Source of the DNA: Acidobacteriaceae bacterium
GTDB lineage: Bacteria > Acidobacteriota > Terriglobia > Terriglobales > Acidobacteriaceae
Reading direction: 5' to 3'
Assembly: GCA_025934135.1 (NCBI GenBank)
Contig: JAICYR010000004.1
Coordinates: forward strand, 1-48,266
DNA: 48,266 nt
The translations under genes and the position numbers were made by a program. Shown piece by piece: positions 1-8,861 of the stretch. The number at the start of each line of letters is the position of its first letter. The first letter of the stretch is position 1. The notes under the pieces were generated by a model. The model had not been told where the DNA came from. It ran no database searches and was given only the letters and a program-made list of their open reading frames with translations.

Positions 1-673
1 CCTGCGTCTTGTAGCCGTACTTCTTGAAGTAGTTGTAGATCGTCGTGACCGACTGCACGCCGGGATCGTCCGCGCCCTGATAGTCCTTGCCCGTGTCCCT
101 CTTGTACCAGTCGAGAATGCGGCCCACGAACGGTGAAACCAGCGTCACCTTCGCCTCCGCGCAGGCCACCGCCTGATGTATGCCGAACAGCAGCGTCAGG
201 TTACAGTGGATGCCTTCCTTCTCCAGTTGCTCCGCCGCGCGAATGCCCGCCCAGGTGGAGGCAATCTTAATCAGAACGCGCTCCCGTGAAACGCCCTGCT
301 GCTCATAGAGCGCGATGATGTCCCGCGCCTGCTTCAGCGTCTTTTCCGTGTCGTAGGAGACGCGCGCGTCCACTTCCGTGGAAACCCGGCCCGGAATAAT
401 TGACAGAATCTTCTTTCCGAAGGCGACCGCCAGATGCTTGAACGCTTCCTTCGCGACATCCTCGTCGCTGGCGCTCTCGCCCAGACGCTTCTTGGCGTCG
501 GTGAGCACGCCGTCCACGATCGAGGCGTACTGCGGCATCTGCGCCGCCTTGGTAATCAGCGAAGGATTCGTCGTCGCATCCTGCGGCTTCACTTTTTCGA
601 TTTCGTTAATCTCACCCGTATCGGCCACAATCGTGGTCATGCCCCGCAACTGCTCCAACAGATTCTTCGCCAT
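1..673 (-). CDS. tal: Transaldolase, C-terminus cut by window edge
   Basis: Transaldolase of the non-oxidative pentose phosphate pathway moves a dihydroxyacetone unit between sugar phosphates in the cytoplasm through a Schiff-base lysine. The 224 visible codons begin [20 protein letters not shown] and hold the class signature ATTNPSL near residues 33-39. The segment [18 protein letters not shown] contains the expected catalytic lysine at about residue 136 (E. coli TalB K132), followed by [17 protein letters not shown]. The reading frame is open to the left edge, so roughly the last third is missing. The ATG at 671-673 follows a strong AAGGAGG site, which fixes the start. It lies 114 bases downstream of the FAH-family gene on the same strand. 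The product call is firm. Confidence 0.95.
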   Translation of the reverse strand, partial: MAKNLLEQLRGMTTIVADTGEINEIEKVKPQDATTNPSLITKAAQMPQYASIVDGVLTDAKKRLGESASDEDVAKEAFKHLAVAFGKKILSIIPGRVSTEVDARVSYDTEKTLKQARDIIALYEQQGVSRERVLIKIASTWAGIRAAEQLEKEGIHCNLTLLFGIHQAVACAEAKVTLVSPFVGRILDWYKRDTGKDYQGADDPGVQSVTTIYNYFKKYGYKTQ

Positions 674-787
674 CTCTCCTCCTTGCCACTTTTGCTTTAT
701 TATCGGCCATCTCCCACGCGAATTAAAAACGCGCCGGAAGAACAAAATTCATCGGTATCGCTAATTGGTTAGATGCGCAGGCCCATA

Positions 788-1573
788 TCAGGATACGGGA
801 TTGGCCAGCGTTCCGATGCCCGCGATCGAAACTTCCACCCGGTCTCCCGCGCGCATCGGCGCAACTCCCGCCGGAGTTCCCGTCGGAATCACATCCCCCG
901 GCAGCAGCGTCATGGCCGCCGTAACGTAGCGCAGCAGCACGTCGATCGGAAAAATGAAATCCACTGTGCTGCCGTGCTGTTTCACTTCTCCATTCAGCTT
1001 TGTTTCGACGGCAACTCCGGCCACCGGATCAATCTCATCCGTTACCAGCGGCCCCATGGGGCAGAACGTGTCGAAACCCTTTGCACGCGACCACTGCCCG
1101 TCGGACTTCTGCAAATCGCGCGCCGTCACGTCATTCACAATGGTGTAGCCGCGAATGTAAGGCTTCACGTCCTCGTCCGGCCCAATGCGCCGCGCCGCCT
1201 TGCCGATCACCACGGCAAGCTCACCTTCAAAGTCCACGCGCTGCGACTGCTCCGGAATCCGAATCGCCTCTCCCGGCCCGATCACAGCCGAAGACGGCTT
1301 CAGAAACAGCAGCGGCTGTTTCGGGACTTCATTCCCCAACTCCACCGCGTGGTCACGATAGTTGCGCCCAATGCACACGATCTTGCGCGGAACAACCGGA
1401 GCCAGCAGCCGGACCGAATCCAACCGCACCGGCCGGAAAGCGCCCGCCGCAGGCTTCGTCCAGGGGTCTTCCTCAAACGGAGACAGCAGCCGCTCGATCC
1501 ACAGCGCTCCGTCGCGCTCCACAACCTCTCCATACTGCGGCCCTGCCTCACTCACAAAACGGCAATACTTCAT
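788..1573 (-). CDS. Fumarylacetoacetate hydrolase (FAH) family protein
   Basis: This 261-residue protein belongs to the FAH superfamily, metal-dependent enzymes that hydrolyse, decarboxylate or isomerise 2-oxo/enol acids in aromatic and sugar-acid breakdown. Visible features are the short N-terminal domain (MKYCRFVSEAGPQYGEV), the core start IVCIGRNYRDHAVELGNE, the metal-binding acidic segment VDFEGELAVVIGK, and YTIVNDVTARDLQ followed by KGFDTFCPMGP. The C-terminus has the usual LLPGDVIPTGTPAGV motif. Size and motifs fit the two-domain 2-hydroxyhepta-2,4-diene-1,7-dioate isomerase / acylpyruvase subgroup, but the substrate cannot be told from sequence. The ATG is preceded by GGGAGAAGTGA. The FN3 lipoprotein gene ends 12 bases upstream, so the two are probably co-transcribed. 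Confidence 0.9.
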   Translation of the reverse strand: MKYCRFVSEAGPQYGEVVERDGALWIERLLSPFEEDPWTKPAAGAFRPVRLDSVRLLAPVVPRKIVCIGRNYRDHAVELGNEVPKQPLLFLKPSSAVIGPGEAIRIPEQSQRVDFEGELAVVIGKAARRIGPDEDVKPYIRGYTIVNDVTARDLQKSDGQWSRAKGFDTFCPMGPLVTDEIDPVAGVAVETKLNGEVKQHGSTVDFIFPIDVLLRYVTAAMTLLPGDVIPTGTPAGVAPMRAGDRVEVSIAGIGTLANPVS

Positions 1574-1585
1574 TCACTTCTCCCA

Positions 1586-2635
1586 TCATTGCTGCGGTAA
1601 CGATTCTTCCACTTCCGCCGAGCGCGAACTCTCATTTCCATCCTTATCCACCGCGCTCACCGAATACCAGTAGGTACGCCCCGGCTGCGCGCCCGCGTCG
1701 TGGAACGACGGAGCGGCCTCCACAGCGCCCGACACCCGCGCCGGCTGCGCGCTCACCCCCGCTTCGCGCCGATAGACACGGTATCCGGCGAGGTCGGCTT
1801 CCGTGCCGGGCTGCCAGGAAAGATCAATTGCGTGCGCCTCGGGATCAGCCATCGCCTGGAGCCCCGTGGGCGTCGCCGGCGGAAACAGATCCCGGGCATC
1901 GATCCTCATGGGCTTGCTCGCGGGCCCCGCCACTTCGACCGGCTGGCCACGCATCGTGAACTTCTCTATCCGCTGCACCGTGTAGGTATAGGTGTGGTCG
2001 AGCGCGGCGTCGCGATCCAGTACCCGGCCCTCATCCACACCGGAAAACTCAAGCGTCTGCGCCGCCGGAACCCCCGCGCTTTTCTGACCCGCTTTTTCGT
2101 CCAGCACGCGATGAATCCGAATCGTCTCTTCGCGGCCTGTCGACGTCCAGCTCAGGACAACCCCGTCCGCCTGCGCCCGCGCGCGGAGATCCTCCACCCG
2201 CGGAGGCGCGGTTCCCGCCGCCGTTACAGCTTCATTCGACGGCCCCGCGCTTCGTCCGCCGGAATTGAAAAGCTGGATTGTGTAAACCATTGGCCGCGCC
2301 GCTCCGGAAGTAAGCGCGGCCGGCAGGTGGTCCACAAAGGACGCGGAGGCCTCCGGCGCAAATGCGAAATCGCCCACCCTGGCGCACGGCTCCGAACCAA
2401 CCCGCCTGCACACCTGGGCGCTCTGCTTGCCAACCAGCAACACTTTATCGGTCGTCCGTTTGGGCATCGTCCAGTGCAGCGCCACTTCATCCCCGGTGCG
2501 CTGCGCCGTCAGGTCGTCCACAGGCTGCGGAAGCTTCAGGCTCGGGGGCGCCGGGGCGGCCACCATGCCGCATCCAGCCATCATCAACAAAGGCAGACAA
2601 AGTCCGGCGATGGCCGGGCGCAGCTTCGCGTTCAT
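1586..2635 (-). CDS. Fibronectin type III domain lipoprotein
   Basis: Predicted exported lipoprotein of 349 residues. The chosen start (MNAKLRPAIAGLCLPL) gives a signal peptide ending in the lipobox LMMAGC; an upstream in-frame ATG at 2665 would add ten residues and spoil the n-region. The rest is a run of FN3-like beta-sandwich modules: one opens at VDDLTAQRTGDEVALHWTMP, a second at VEDLRARAQADGVVLSWTST, and a third at TPTGLQAMADPEAHAIDLSW and ends near YWYSVSAVDKDGNESSRS. Such proteins usually sit in the cell envelope and bind partners or polysaccharide; no catalytic motif is visible. It is divergent from the XRE-cupin gene and lies just upstream of the FAH-family gene. The specific role is unknown. 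Confidence 0.85.
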   Translation of the reverse strand: MNAKLRPAIAGLCLPLLMMAGCGMVAAPAPPSLKLPQPVDDLTAQRTGDEVALHWTMPKRTTDKVLLVGKQSAQVCRRVGSEPCARVGDFAFAPEASASFVDHLPAALTSGAARPMVYTIQLFNSGGRSAGPSNEAVTAAGTAPPRVEDLRARAQADGVVLSWTSTGREETIRIHRVLDEKAGQKSAGVPAAQTLEFSGVDEGRVLDRDAALDHTYTYTVQRIEKFTMRGQPVEVAGPASKPMRIDARDLFPPATPTGLQAMADPEAHAIDLSWQPGTEADLAGYRVYRREAGVSAQPARVSGAVEAAPSFHDAGAQPGRTYWYSVSAVDKDGNESSRSAEVEESLPQQ

Positions 2636-2736
2636 TCCACAAATTAGCCTACAGCAAACACTCATTCCGAAGAACCGGTCCGTGCCAAAATCAACCCGGC
2701 CAAAGAATCAGGACCGAGCGGCCACGGGAATATAGT

Positions 2737-2750
2737 GGTTCTTTGGAACC
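2737..2750. promoter_or_regulatory. Short inverted repeat upstream of XRE-cupin gene (possible operator)
   Basis: GGTTC-TTTG-GAACC is a perfect 5-bp inverted repeat with a 4-base spacer. It lies 53 bases before the start of the XRE-cupin regulator, in the divergent intergenic region shared with the FN3 lipoprotein gene. XRE regulators often bind such dyads and regulate themselves, so this is a plausible but weak operator candidate. A repeat this short can occur by chance. Confidence 0.25.
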
Positions 2751-2802
2751 GCGATTTTGGAAACCGGCATCCAACACACAGCAAAAGACGTGAGGGGCGG
2801 CA

Positions 2803-3591
2803 ATGGCGACAAGGAGGCTGGTGGCGGAGCAGGAACCCACCTCAAAAAAATCCAAGGGGCAGGTGGACCCATTGACCGCGGAAGCTTTTATTGCTGAACG
2901 GCGGATCGGGGAACGCATCAAGCGCCTGCGCCTTAAAAAGTCCATGGGGCTCGTTGAACTCGGCAAGCAGACCGGTCTCTCCGCCAGTTTTCTTTCCCAG
3001 CTTGAGACTGGCCGCGTTGTACCCACGCTGCGCAACCTCGCCCGAATCGCCATGGTCTTCAACAAAGACCTTTCCTATTTCTTCGAGCCCGAGCCGCACA
3101 CCCTCTTTCGCGTCCACAAGAAAACCGACCGGGTGCGGATGCCGCAATCAGGCGTGGAGGATCCCTCCTACTTTTTCGAGTCCCTCGCCTATATGGTGCC
3201 GGACCGCCACCTCGATCCCTATTACGCTGAATTTGTCCCCCAGAAGGAATCCGTCGAGGCGCGCCCCCATGTGCATCCCGGCTACGAATTCCTCTTCATG
3301 CTGGAAGGTGCTCTGGAAATCCGGCACGGCGAAAAGCTGAACGTCGTGGAAACGGGTGATGCCGTCTACTTCGACGCCAGCACGCCCCACTCCTACCGCT
3401 GCGCCGGAAAGGACCCCGCCGTGGTCATTATCGTAACCATGCACCAGATTCCGGCAGCCCAGCCCACGCTGAATCTTCGTCCGCTCGGAACGCCGCTGGG
3501 CACCCGCTCCGGCCAGATCACAAATGACGCCATGCTGCATCACGCAGACTCGCCCCGCGCCCCCATCGCCATGGTCTCCCGCAAAGCCTAG
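2803..3591 (+). CDS. XRE-family regulator with C-terminal cupin sensor domain
   Basis: One-component DNA-binding regulator of 262 residues. After a basic N-terminal tail of about 30 residues comes a helix-turn-helix (about 35-90: ERIKRLRLKKSMGLVELGKQ, then SASFLSQLETGRVVPTLRNL). A cupin beta-barrel follows at about 160-225 (EARPHVHPGYEFLFMLEGAL, then VETGDAVYFDASTPHSY). This is the architecture of the PuuR-like and HipB/MerR-cupin regulators, in which the cupin binds a small metabolite or metal. Histidines in HVHPGYE and TPHSY could be ligands. GAGGGGCGGCA precedes the ATG. The last residues run to within 7 bases of the convergent zinc-ribbon gene. No target operon is evident beyond the divergent FN3-FAH genes. 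Confidence 0.9.
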   Translation: MATRRLVAEQEPTSKKSKGQVDPLTAEAFIAERRIGERIKRLRLKKSMGLVELGKQTGLSASFLSQLETGRVVPTLRNLARIAMVFNKDLSYFFEPEPHTLFRVHKKTDRVRMPQSGVEDPSYFFESLAYMVPDRHLDPYYAEFVPQKESVEARPHVHPGYEFLFMLEGALEIRHGEKLNVVETGDAVYFDASTPHSYRCAGKDPAVVIIVTMHQIPAAQPTLNLRPLGTPLGTRSGQITNDAMLHHADSPRAPIAMVSRKA

Positions 3592-3598
3592 GGTGTTG

Positions 3599-4321
3599 CT
3601 ATTCCGCCGGATGCGGCGGCAGCTCCTGATCGAAATACAGCAACCGGCCGCAGCTCTCGCACGGAATCAGATCGCCCATGCGCACCTGGTTCCAAAGCTG
3701 CGGACGCAGCGCCATGCGGCAGGCGCCGCAGCTCTGGTCGGCCACGTGGGCCAGCGCCGTGCCCTTGGAACCGGAGATCCGGTCGTAGTTGGCCAGCCGC
3801 GTCTCGGCGATCTGTCCCCTCAGCCGCTCGCGGTCCGCGTTGAGCCCGGCAAGATGCTTCTGTTGTTCCTCGGACGACTTCCGCGCGGTCTCCTTCTCCA
3901 ACTCGACTACCTTCGTGTGGTCGGTGAACTCCTGCTGAGCCGCGCGAAGCCCGGCCTCCAACTGCTCCGACCGCTCCATGCTCTCAAGCTCGCGGTCCTC
4001 AATCTTCGCGATTTCGGCCTCTGCAAAGCTGATCTCGTGCTGAACCGCGTGGAACTGCTCGTTCGTCTTCACGCTGCTCGACTGCTCGCGAAACTTCGCA
4101 ATTTTCTGCTGGACGTCCTTCAGGTCGCTCTCCAGCCGCCGCCGTTTCGCGTCCTCTTCCTTGATGGCCTTCGTTGCCGACTCCACTCCGGTCTTCTGCC
4201 GCGCCAGCTTTTCCTCCAGCGCCGCAAGCCGCTTGGGCAGCGCGCTTATTTCGGCGCGCAGTTGCCGGATCTTCTGGTCTGTTTCCTGAAGCTGAATAAG
4301 GGCGAGCAATTCATCATTCAT
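3599..4321 (-). CDS. Coiled-coil C4 zinc-ribbon protein (zf-RING_7 / CT398-like)
   Basis: Cytoplasmic protein of 240 residues. The first 180 or so are almost entirely charged heptad-type helix (LQETDQKIRQLRAEISALPK onward), predicted to form a coiled-coil hairpin. The C-terminus carries a four-cysteine ribbon, CGACRMAL then PCESCGRLLYF. This is the architecture of the widespread family with Pfam zinc-ribbon domain PF02591; its biochemical role is poorly defined, with links to nucleic-acid or secretion functions in some species. The open frame extends 76 codons upstream, but the start at MNDELLALIQLQETDQ matches the family and leaves 64 bases to the divergent peptidase gene. The fold is clear, the function uncertain. 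Confidence 0.88.
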   Translation of the reverse strand: MNDELLALIQLQETDQKIRQLRAEISALPKRLAALEEKLARQKTGVESATKAIKEEDAKRRRLESDLKDVQQKIAKFREQSSSVKTNEQFHAVQHEISFAEAEIAKIEDRELESMERSEQLEAGLRAAQQEFTDHTKVVELEKETARKSSEEQQKHLAGLNADRERLRGQIAETRLANYDRISGSKGTALAHVADQSCGACRMALRPQLWNQVRMGDLIPCESCGRLLYFDQELPPHPAE

Positions 4322-4385
4322 AGCGAAACTTGAGTTTATATCCTCGCCGCCGTCCCGTGCGCCCGGCGGGCCTCCAGAGCGTAAA

Positions 4386-6701
4386 ATGCTATTTCGCTCG
4401 AAACCGCTTTCTCTCCCACGGTTAAGCTGGCCAACGGCGAAAGACTTCCTCAATCCGGAGCCGCACTTGCGTTCACTTTTCACCTCGCTTGCCTGTGCTT
4501 TTCTGTTCGCCGCAATTCCCGCCGCCCACTCGCAAACGCCAACACCCACGCATCCCTGGACCGTGAAGGAAATTTACGGCGGCGGCGACCTCACCGGCTA
4601 TCCGCCCAGCGGAATGAGCTGGTCCCCCGACGGCAGCCGCGCCACCTATATCGATGGCGACAACAACGTCATTCAGATTCAGATTTCCGACGGCAAGCTC
4701 ACGAAACTGATCGACCACGCGAAGATCGACTTTCTGCTCAACGCCAAAATCAGCGAGCAGGACCGCGACCACCGCAACCGCTACGACGAGCCAAGCTACA
4801 ACTGGTCGCCCGACTCCCAGCATCTGCTCTTTGACACGAACGGTGAGCTTTGGCTCTATGACTTGAAATCCGGCAAGGGCGAGGACGTGGGCAATTCGCA
4901 CATGCAGAGCGGCGACGACCCCAAGTTTTCTCCGGACGGCGATTCGCTCTCTTACGTGCGCGACAGCAACCTCTTTGTGCAGAAGGTCCACGGATCCCAG
5001 ACCCCGCTCGCCCTCACCGACACCACCGATTCCGCGCTCCTCAACGGCGAAGTGGATTGGGTCTACCTCGAAGAACTGAACGTGCGCAGCAACTATTTCT
5101 GGTCGCCCGACTCAAAGCGCATCGCCTACCTCCAGATGGACGAAACCCACGTCCCGCAGTACCCCATCACCGACTGGATTCCCCTTCACCCCACCGTGCA
5201 GGAGCAGCGTTATCCGCAGCCCGGCGACCCCAACCCCGCCGTGCGCGTCGGCGTGGTCAACGCAGGCGGCGGGCCCACCCGCTGGCTCAAAATTCCGCTC
5301 AGCGCCGGCAACGACTACATCCCGCGCTTTGGATGGATCAACCCCAATGTTGTGTGGGTTGAGACCCTGGCCCGCGACCAGAAGCACATGGACCTCTACT
5401 TCGCCGATGTCCGCACCGGCAAGGTCAAACTGGCCCTGGCGCAGACCGAACCCAAGTACTTCACCATGACCTATGGAGTGAAGTTCGTTGGCGATCACCA
5501 GTTTCTCATCCGAAGCTGGCGCGACGGCTACGTCCACATTTACCGCTACACCTTCGACGCGGCGAATCCTCTGAGCGGAGAAGCAAAGCTGGCCAACGAA
5601 CTTGAGCAAGGGCAATACGAGGTCGTCAAGATCGGCACGGTCGACCAAGCCACCGGCACCGTCTACTACCTCTCCAGCGAGGGCGACTCGCGCCAGCAGC
5701 AGGTGTGGGCCGTGCAGCTTGACGGCGGCGGCAAACACCGCATCACACAAACGCCGGGCTTTCACGAAGCCGATTTCCCAGCCAAAGGCGGCTCCTTCAT
5801 CGATACTTTCTCCAGCCTGATGCACCCGCCCACCGTGAGCTACTGCACGGTGCAGGGAAGCTGCTCCGCGTTCTGGAAGTCTCACGCGATTCAAGGGCAC
5901 ACACTTGTCGCGCCGAAAGTCCTTACGCTGAAGGCCGCGGACGGCAACACCATCCTCTACGGCACGCTCCAGTTGCCCGAGGACAAGACCGCTCCAGCAA
6001 GCGTGCCGCTCATCGTAAACCCCTACGGAGGCCCCGCAGCTGGCTCGGCCAAGGATCGCTGGGGCGGCGATGGAGTTCTTTTCGATCAGTTGCTAGCCGA
6101 ACACGGCTTCGCCGTCCTGCACGTGGACAATCGCGGGATGGCCGGGCGCGGGCGCGCATTCGAGCAGGTCGCCTATCACAACTTCGGCGCGCCCGAGTTT
6201 GCCGACCAGATGGCCGCCGTCGATCAGGTGCTGGCGAAGTATCCGCAGCTTGACGCACACCGCATGGGATGGTTTGGCTGGAGCTGGGGCGGGACTTTCA
6301 CCATTTACGCGCTCACGCACACCGACCGCTTCCTGCTCGGGGCCTCCGGTGCCCCCGTCACCGACTTCCGCAACTATGACTCCATTTACACCGAGCGCTA
6401 CCTCGGGCTACCGTCGAAAGATCCTGAGGGCTACCGCGACTCCTCGGTTCAGAACAGCGCGAAAAACCTGCGCGGCCATCTCATCATGTTTCACGGCACC
6501 GGAGACGACAACGTCCACTTCGCCAACACCGTTCAGTTCATCCAGAAGCTGCTCGACGCCGGAATTCCTTACGACTACAACATCTATCCGCGCAAGACCC
6601 ACTCCGTGGCCGGCCCAACCGACCAGACCCACCTGCACAAGCGGCTGCTGTGGGCATTCGAGACTTACGTGAAAGATGCCCGCCCATCGGAGGCGCGCTG
6701 A
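4386..6701 (+). CDS. S9 family prolyl oligopeptidase / dipeptidyl peptidase IV-type
   Basis: Exported serine peptidase that releases N-terminal dipeptides, typically after proline. The N-terminal half is a DPP-IV beta-propeller; DWVYLEEL places the paired glutamates that bind the substrate amino terminus at residues 229-230. The C-terminal alpha/beta hydrolase holds the complete triad: nucleophile Ser633 in GWFGWSWGG, Asp707 in HGTGDDNVHF and His739 in RKTHSVAG. A signal peptide is seen as RSLFTSLACAFLFAAIPAAHSQ. With the ATG at 4386 (used for numbering) the n-region is about 28 residues long; an in-frame TTG at 4467, 7 bases after CGGAG, gives a more normal signal peptide and may be the true start. 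The stop overlaps the next gene's ATG (TGATG), implying translational coupling. Confidence 0.95.
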   Translation: MLFRSKPLSLPRLSWPTAKDFLNPEPHLRSLFTSLACAFLFAAIPAAHSQTPTPTHPWTVKEIYGGGDLTGYPPSGMSWSPDGSRATYIDGDNNVIQIQISDGKLTKLIDHAKIDFLLNAKISEQDRDHRNRYDEPSYNWSPDSQHLLFDTNGELWLYDLKSGKGEDVGNSHMQSGDDPKFSPDGDSLSYVRDSNLFVQKVHGSQTPLALTDTTDSALLNGEVDWVYLEELNVRSNYFWSPDSKRIAYLQMDETHVPQYPITDWIPLHPTVQEQRYPQPGDPNPAVRVGVVNAGGGPTRWLKIPLSAGNDYIPRFGWINPNVVWVETLARDQKHMDLYFADVRTGKVKLALAQTEPKYFTMTYGVKFVGDHQFLIRSWRDGYVHIYRYTFDAANPLSGEAKLANELEQGQYEVVKIGTVDQATGTVYYLSSEGDSRQQQVWAVQLDGGGKHRITQTPGFHEADFPAKGGSFIDTFSSLMHPPTVSYCTVQGSCSAFWKSHAIQGHTLVAPKVLTLKAADGNTILYGTLQLPEDKTAPASVPLIVNPYGGPAAGSAKDRWGGDGVLFDQLLAEHGFAVLHVDNRGMAGRGRAFEQVAYHNFGAPEFADQMAAVDQVLAKYPQLDAHRMGWFGWSWGGTFTIYALTHTDRFLLGASGAPVTDFRNYDSIYTERYLGLPSKDPEGYRDSSVQNSAKNLRGHLIMFHGTGDDNVHFANTVQFIQKLLDAGIPYDYNIYPRKTHSVAGPTDQTHLHKRLLWAFETYVKDARPSEAR

Positions 6702-7597
6702 TGCACCCAGCCGAACGCCCCGACACCGCCGATCTGGTGCGCGCGCGCACCACGCTCGGCGACTTTGAGCTGACCGTCCTCAGCGACGGCTTCTATCTGC
6801 TCGACGGCGGAGCCATGTTCGGGGTCGTTCCCAAAAAGATGTGGGAAAAGCGCGCTCCCGCCGACGACCAGAACCGCATCCTGCTCGGCCTCAACACCAT
6901 CGTCGTCCGCACCGGCCAGCACACCATCGCCATTGAAACCGGAATCGGCAACAAGCTCCATGAAAAGCTGCGCGTCATTTTCGACGCAAAGCAACAGTTG
7001 CCTCGCGCCTTTGAGGCCGCGGGAATCCGGCCCGAGGAAGTGGACATCGTCATCAACTCCCACCTGCACTTCGACCACTGCGGATGGAACACCACCCGCC
7101 TGCCCGACGGCCGCGTCGTCCCCACATTTCCCAATGCCCGCCACTTCGCGCATCGCGGCGAGGTGGAGCACGGCCACCTGCAACTGGAGCGCGACGCCAT
7201 CAGCTACATCAGCGGCAACTACGACCCTCTGATTGAAAACGGCCAGATGACGCTGCTCGACACGCGCCCCGGCGAAGTCACCGAAATTGTCCCCGGCATC
7301 TCCGTCGAGTGCTATCCCGGACACACCTCGCAACTGCTGGCTGTCAACATCGACTCAGCCGGCAAGCGCGCCTGCTATATCTCCGACCTTATCCCCACCA
7401 GCGCGCATCTGGACATCACCTGGGTCATGGGCTACGATCTCGATCCGCTCACCTGCATCGAGCAGCGCAAGCGCTTCTATTCCCGCGCCATTCCCGAACA
7501 GTGGCTGGTGCTTTTTACCCACGATCACCACAACCCCATGGGCCACATTGAGTGGACCGAAAAGGGCAAGCCGCGCCTTAAAGAGCAGAATCCTTAG
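6701..7597 (+). CDS. MBL-fold metallo-hydrolase
   Basis: Metallo-beta-lactamase-fold hydrolase of 298 residues. The dinuclear metal motif is present as INSHLHFDHCGWNT (HxHxDH), with further ligands in ECYPGHTSQL and the late FTHDHHNPMG. No signal peptide is visible, so it is probably cytoplasmic. The layout resembles lactonase/AttM-like members, but MBL substrates cannot be assigned from motifs. The start is the ATG that overlaps the peptidase stop codon, with GGAGG 8 bases upstream; a longer in-frame start at 6650 lies inside the peptidase gene and is less likely. Coupling to an exported dipeptidyl peptidase could be simple operon packing. Confidence 0.9.
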   Translation: MHPAERPDTADLVRARTTLGDFELTVLSDGFYLLDGGAMFGVVPKKMWEKRAPADDQNRILLGLNTIVVRTGQHTIAIETGIGNKLHEKLRVIFDAKQQLPRAFEAAGIRPEEVDIVINSHLHFDHCGWNTTRLPDGRVVPTFPNARHFAHRGEVEHGHLQLERDAISYISGNYDPLIENGQMTLLDTRPGEVTEIVPGISVECYPGHTSQLLAVNIDSAGKRACYISDLIPTSAHLDITWVMGYDLDPLTCIEQRKRFYSRAIPEQWLVLFTHDHHNPMGHIEWTEKGKPRLKEQNP

Positions 7598-7684
7598 CGC
7601 ATGAACTTTCCTGTCCCGGGCTGCGTCTTTCCTGTGGATTGGCGGTTCCCGGCCATCTTGCGAAATACTGTACTGGTGAGGCGA

Positions 7685-8854
7685 ATGAGAATGCGGCCGC
7701 GCAAATCTTTCCTTGGGATTCTTTTCGTGCTGTTTCCGCTCTGCATGGCCATTGGTCTGGCCGGATGCGGCAAGTTTTTTGTTCGGGAGAACGGTGGGGG
7801 AGGAGGCGGAGGAACCGGCACCGGCAATTACTTCTATGTGGCGAACCAGACGACCGGCTCGGTCGCCGGATTTGCCCTCACAACGCGCGGCATCACCAAC
7901 ACCTCCAACTCTCCCTATGTGCTTGGCATTTCCCCCAGCGCCATTACTGTGACGCCCGACGGCAGATACATCTACGTCGGCACGGTGGGGGCAATTTACG
8001 GGTACTCCGTCGGCAGCAACGGTTCGCTGACGTTGCTGAACGGCGGCAGCGCGCTCATCTCCGGCATCAGCCCGTCGGCGGTTCGGATTGATCCCTCCGG
8101 AAACTGGCTCATCGCCGCCGATCCCTTTCCTGAGGCCTTTGTGTTCTCCATCGATGTGAACAGCGGAATGTTGACCCAGCAGGGCACGCAACTCTCTTTG
8201 AACGCGGGTGTTCCGACCCACATCGTTTTCACGCCCAGCAACGGTCTGGTCTATATCTCGCTGGCCACGTCGGAGGCGCAGCCGACGAGCTCCGGCGGTG
8301 TGCAGGTCTGCACCTTGAACCAGAGCACCGGCACCTTCTCCAAAACCAGTCAGTTCCTGCTGCCACTCTCCGCTGGCAACGGAGACTACGGCCTTGCGGT
8401 CGATCCCGCGGGCAAGTATCTGTTTGTGACGGAGACGGGAGTGAACGCGGTGCGCGTGCTTTCCATTGCCGCAACCGGCGCGCTGACCAAGGTCTCCGGA
8501 TCACCTTTCAAAACAGGGCTGGGGCCAAAGGCCGTGTTGGTGGATTCCACCGGGGCCTATGTCTATGTGGCGAACTCGACCGACGGCACCATCTCCGCCT
8601 TCTCGCTTGCCGCCACCACCGGGGCCTTGACTGCCATCAGCGGTTCTCCGTTCGCGACCGGCGTTGCGCCAGCGGACCTTGCCGAGGACACCTCAAATAC
8701 TTATCTTGGAGTGGCCAATCAGGGCGGCAATCCCGACTTTCAGGTCTTCTCCATCGGCGGCGCAACCAGCGCCACTCCCGGCGGCCTGACGAGCTTCGCG
8801 AAGACCACGGGCAATAATCCTTCAGGAACGCTGGCCGTCGTCGCAACCAAATGA
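7685..8854 (+). CDS. Lactonase-like beta-propeller lipoprotein
   Basis: Exported 389-residue protein with YncE/6-phosphogluconolactonase-type propeller repeats. The start MRMRPRKSFLGILF gives a basic n-region, a hydrophobic stretch and lipobox GLAGC, then a glycine-rich linker (GGGGGGTGTG). Repeated blades read YFYVANQTTGSVAGFAL, GRYIYVGTVGAIYGYSV, KYLFVTETGVNAVRVLSI and AYVYVANSTDGTISAFSL. Pfam PF10282 members include true 6-phosphogluconolactonases, but lipidated acidobacterial paralogues with these blades have no established reaction. GTGAGG lies just before the ATG. An in-frame start at 7601 is possible but would bury the signal peptide. The gene ends 7 bases from convergent hemG. Confidence 0.85.
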   Translation: MRMRPRKSFLGILFVLFPLCMAIGLAGCGKFFVRENGGGGGGGTGTGNYFYVANQTTGSVAGFALTTRGITNTSNSPYVLGISPSAITVTPDGRYIYVGTVGAIYGYSVGSNGSLTLLNGGSALISGISPSAVRIDPSGNWLIAADPFPEAFVFSIDVNSGMLTQQGTQLSLNAGVPTHIVFTPSNGLVYISLATSEAQPTSSGGVQVCTLNQSTGTFSKTSQFLLPLSAGNGDYGLAVDPAGKYLFVTETGVNAVRVLSIAATGALTKVSGSPFKTGLGPKAVLVDSTGAYVYVANSTDGTISAFSLAATTGALTAISGSPFATGVAPADLAEDTSNTYLGVANQGGNPDFQVFSIGGATSATPGGLTSFAKTTGNNPSGTLAVVATK

Positions 8855-8861
8855 CCACGAA

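Noticed and set aside
773-1600. 275-codon plus-strand frame opposite the FAH-family gene
   Set aside because: Arg-rich shadow frame; the minus strand has conserved FAH motifs and a ribosome site.
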